A stretch of 64,000 bases of DNA from Kosakonia sacchari (lineage in GTDB: Bacteria > Pseudomonadota > Gammaproteobacteria > Enterobacterales > Enterobacteriaceae), in assembly GCA_900109485.1 (NCBI GenBank), contig FOAY01000001.1, positions 231,914 through 295,913 on the forward strand, read 5' to 3'. This document shows positions 62,277 through 64,000 of this stretch, piece after piece (position 1 is the first letter of the stretch; the number at the start of each line of letters is the position of its first letter). Position numbers and translations under genes: made by a program. Below the pieces are notes generated by a model. The model was not told the origin of the DNA. It did not search any database and saw only the letters and a program-made list of their open reading frames with translations.

Positions 62277-62434
62277 ATAAAGTGAGGTGGTAGCGTTTTT
62301 CGCCCGAAAAACACCGGGTTTACAGAATCATCCAGGGGAAATAAACGCGTAATGTTGTCGCGGATTAAGTATCGCAGAGTGAAACCATTCAAAATGAAAA
62401 CGATTATCTGACGAATTATTTTACTGACTGTGGG

Positions 62435-62466
62435 AAATAAAAAACGCCCCTAATAATAGGGGCGTT
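62435..62466 (-). terminator. Terminator after kdgF
   Basis: Perfect 10-bp arms AACGCCCCTA (62443-62452) and TAGGGGCGTT (62457-62466) with loop ATAA are followed on the minus strand by a T-rich tail. Confidence 0.9.
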
Positions 62467-62486
62467 AATTAGGGTGCTTACTATCA

Positions 62487-62810
62487 TTATTTTAAGAAAT
62501 CTTCGCGCACCGGAGTGAAGGTATCGAGCAGGGTTCCCGCCTTCAGGCAGACGCAGCCGTGCATAATGTGCGGTTGCTTATAAAGAGTATCGCCTGCGGT
62601 GACGATATGTTTCTTATCACCGATGGTAAATTCGAACTCACCGGATAAGACATACGTGAGCTGTTCGTGAGGATGGTTGTGCAGCGGGCCGATGGCACCT
62701 TGTTCGAACATGACTTCGACCGCCATCATTTTGCCGCCATGGGCGAGGATACGACGCGTTACGCCGTTGCCCAGATCGTCAAGCTGAGTCTCTTTATGGA
62801 AGATAAACAT
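62487..62810 (-). CDS. kdgF: KdgF, cupin enzyme of unsaturated galacturonate breakdown
   Basis: The 107-residue single-domain cupin carries the metal-binding motif HNHPHEQLTYVLSGEF (His residues near 43-47, Glu near 48) and a second His (QPHIMHGC near 84). KdgF speeds linearisation of 4,5-unsaturated galacturonate to DKI, the step before KduI. AGGA lies seven bases before the ATG. A perfect KdgR box lies 32-46 bases upstream. It is transcribed alone. Confidence 0.93.
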   Translation of the reverse strand: MFIFHKETQLDDLGNGVTRRILAHGGKMMAVEVMFEQGAIGPLHNHPHEQLTYVLSGEFEFTIGDKKHIVTAGDTLYKQPHIMHGCVCLKAGTLLDTFTPVREDFLK

Positions 62811-62841
62811 CGGGCTGTCCTGTAGTGAAGAAAAGAGTTAG

Positions 62842-62856
62842 TGAAACGTTGTTTCA
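62842..62856 (-). promoter_or_regulatory. KdgR box of kdgF
   Basis: TGAAACGTTGTTTCA is a perfect palindrome around its centre and matches the KdgR pattern. It sits 32-46 bases before the kdgF start, overlapping the expected promoter, so repression by KdgR is likely. Confidence 0.8.
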
Positions 62857-62961
62857 AAATAATTTATCTCAGCGTTGCGCAAAAATAAACGCGAGGCCAG
62901 AGAAGTTGAAAGTCGATCACAACTTTGATTGACTGATTGCAAAACCGGACGGAGAAACGCT

Positions 62962-63654
62962 ATGAAAACGATAGGGCTGCTGGGTGGGATGAGCTGGGAA
63001 TCGACCATACCTTACTATCGCCTGATTAACGAGGGTGTGAAAGCCCGGATGGGAGGTCTGCACTCCGCCAGTTTGTTGCTGCACAGCCTGGATTTTCACG
63101 AAATCGAAGCCTGCCAGGCAACGGCGCAGTGGCACAAAGCGGGCGAAATCCTCGCGCAGGCCGCTGCGGGTCTGGAGCAGGCGGGTGCGCAGGCCATTGT
63201 GCTTTGTACCAACACCATGCACAAAGTGGCCGGGCAAATTGAAGAGCGTTGCCATATTCCGTTCCTGCATATTGCCGATGCCACCGGGCGCGCTATTGAA
63301 AGCGCGGGCATGCGCAACGTCGCGCTGCTGGGCACGCGTTACACCATGGAGCAGGATTTTTATCGCGGGCGGCTCGAAAGACAGTTTGGTATCGAAACCT
63401 GCGTACCCGGCCCGGAAGATCGCGAACGCGTGAATGAAATCATCTTTGAAGAGCTGTGCCTTGGCACATTCAGCGATGAGTCGCGTTACTATTTTATTAA
63501 TTTGATCAAACAGATGGCGAGTGAAGGTGCTGAAGGGGTGATTTTCGGCTGTACAGAGATTGGCCTGCTGATACCGGAAAAGAGCAGCCCGATTAAGGTG
63601 TTTGACACCGCCACGCTGCACGCAGCCGATGCGGTGAATTTTATGCTCTCTTAA
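62962..63654 (+). CDS. ygeA: Amino-acid racemase YgeA (aspartate/glutamate racemase family)
   Basis: The 230-residue protein starts [19 protein letters not shown] and has the two catalytic Cys motifs, LCTNTMH near residue 83 and FGCTEIGLL near 197, of PLP-independent racemases. E. coli YgeA has broad racemase activity. The ATG at 62962 follows GGAG with a 7-base spacer. The stop overlaps that of the convergent lysR by 4 bases. The araE-ygeA-lysR order of E. coli is kept apart from inserted pectin genes. Confidence 0.94.
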   Translation: MKTIGLLGGMSWESTIPYYRLINEGVKARMGGLHSASLLLHSLDFHEIEACQATAQWHKAGEILAQAAAGLEQAGAQAIVLCTNTMHKVAGQIEERCHIPFLHIADATGRAIESAGMRNVALLGTRYTMEQDFYRGRLERQFGIETCVPGPEDRERVNEIIFEELCLGTFSDESRYYFINLIKQMASEGAEGVIFGCTEIGLLIPEKSSPIKVFDTATLHAADAVNFMLS

Positions 63655-64000
63655 GAGTCGCCCAGCATGGCGGCCAGCGGCTGGGCGATCAGCGGCATGG
63701 CTGCCTGTAAATGGCGCGCGAAAGCATCCACCAGCGCCGACGCCGGGCGATGCAGCGGGCGGATCAGGCTGACGGTAAAGGGCACGTCAATACTGAAACG
63801 GCGCACGGCGACACCGCTGGCGGCGTAATCCAGCGCCGTCAGCGGGTTAACCACCGAAAGCCCAACGCCCGCGCGTACCATCGCACAAACCGAGGCGGCG
63901 CTGTGGGTTTCCAGCACCATTCGCCGCTTCACCTGATGTTCCGTAAACAGCGCATCCAGCAGTTGCCGGTAACTGTCGGTACGCGACAGGCTGATGTAAT
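63651..64000 (-). CDS. lysR: LysR, activator of lysA (C-terminal part; 5' end outside window)
   Basis: About 116 C-terminal residues are visible, beginning [15 protein letters not shown]. They include [20 protein letters not shown] and [18 protein letters not shown], very close to E. coli LysR, the diaminopimelate-responsive activator of lysA. The DNA-binding domain lies beyond the right edge. In E. coli lysA and lysR are divergent, so lysA is expected just outside the window. Confidence 0.93.
   Translation of the reverse strand, partial: YISLSRTDSYRQLLDALFTEHQVKRRMVLETHSAASVCAMVRAGVGLSVVNPLTALDYAASGVAVRRFSIDVPFTVSLIRPLHRPASALVDAFARHLQAAMPLIAQPLAAMLGDS

Overview
The window reads as chromosomal DNA of a plant-associated member of the Enterobacteriaceae, most like Kosakonia or Enterobacter. 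Many proteins are close to E. coli ones (YjdI, YjdJ, YafE, RoxA, YqeF, KduI, KduD, AraE, YgeA, LysR). The right end keeps the E. coli gene order yqeF-kduI-kduD-araE-ygeA-lysR. ERIC and REP elements are present. Naming the genus is inference. I saw no rRNA, tRNA, CRISPR array, transposase or integrase.

Left part (1-10.2 kb): an HlyD-type exporter gene cut by the window edge, next to a class II microcin-like precursor gene. A compact four-gene chaperone-usher fimbrial operon follows (pilin, chaperone, usher, adhesin), with a good Fur-box match just before the pilin. Then comes a lipoprotein/ATPase/permease ABC efflux operon. All are on the minus strand.

Middle-left (11-25.9 kb): a panE-like gene, a zeta-like kinase, yjdI and yjdJ in one plus-strand run. 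A GntP-family permease and a short-type mannonate dehydratase gene (uxuA) follow. Next are a cspA-family gene and a 62-codon gene absent from standard ORF calls, which appears to start at ATT (YmcF/YnfQ family). A set of regulator/enzyme pairs follows: XRE with yafE, CGNR with a hydrolase, LysR with a short-chain reductase. roxA, a nitroreductase gene, an unknown gene and an OxyR paralogue complete the region.

Centre (26-42.8 kb): a type I cellulose-synthesis locus, bcsO-bcsA-bcsB-bcsC-bcsD, followed by a diguanylate cyclase, a GalU-type UDP-glucose pyrophosphorylase and bcsZ. A divergent EAL phosphodiesterase gene and a second diguanylate cyclase gene lie beside it. Precursor supply and c-di-GMP synthesis, breakdown and sensing (PilZ domain of BcsA) are therefore encoded together.

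Right-centre (42.8-48.3 kb): a reverse transsulfuration pair (cystathionine beta-synthase, cystathionine gamma-lyase) diverges from a MetNIQ-type importer, suggesting methionine-to-cysteine recycling.

Right (48.4-64 kb): oligogalacturonide genes are interleaved with the conserved yqeF-to-lysR backbone. They encode the outer-membrane porin KdgM, the inner-membrane importer TogMNAB, two Ogl lyases, KdgF, KduI and KduD, which lead to 2-keto-3-deoxygluconate. KdgR-box-like palindromes, often beside CRP-like sites, precede ogl, kduI, togM and kdgF. The araE-ogl2 gap holds a 17-copy hexamer repeat between two REP elements.
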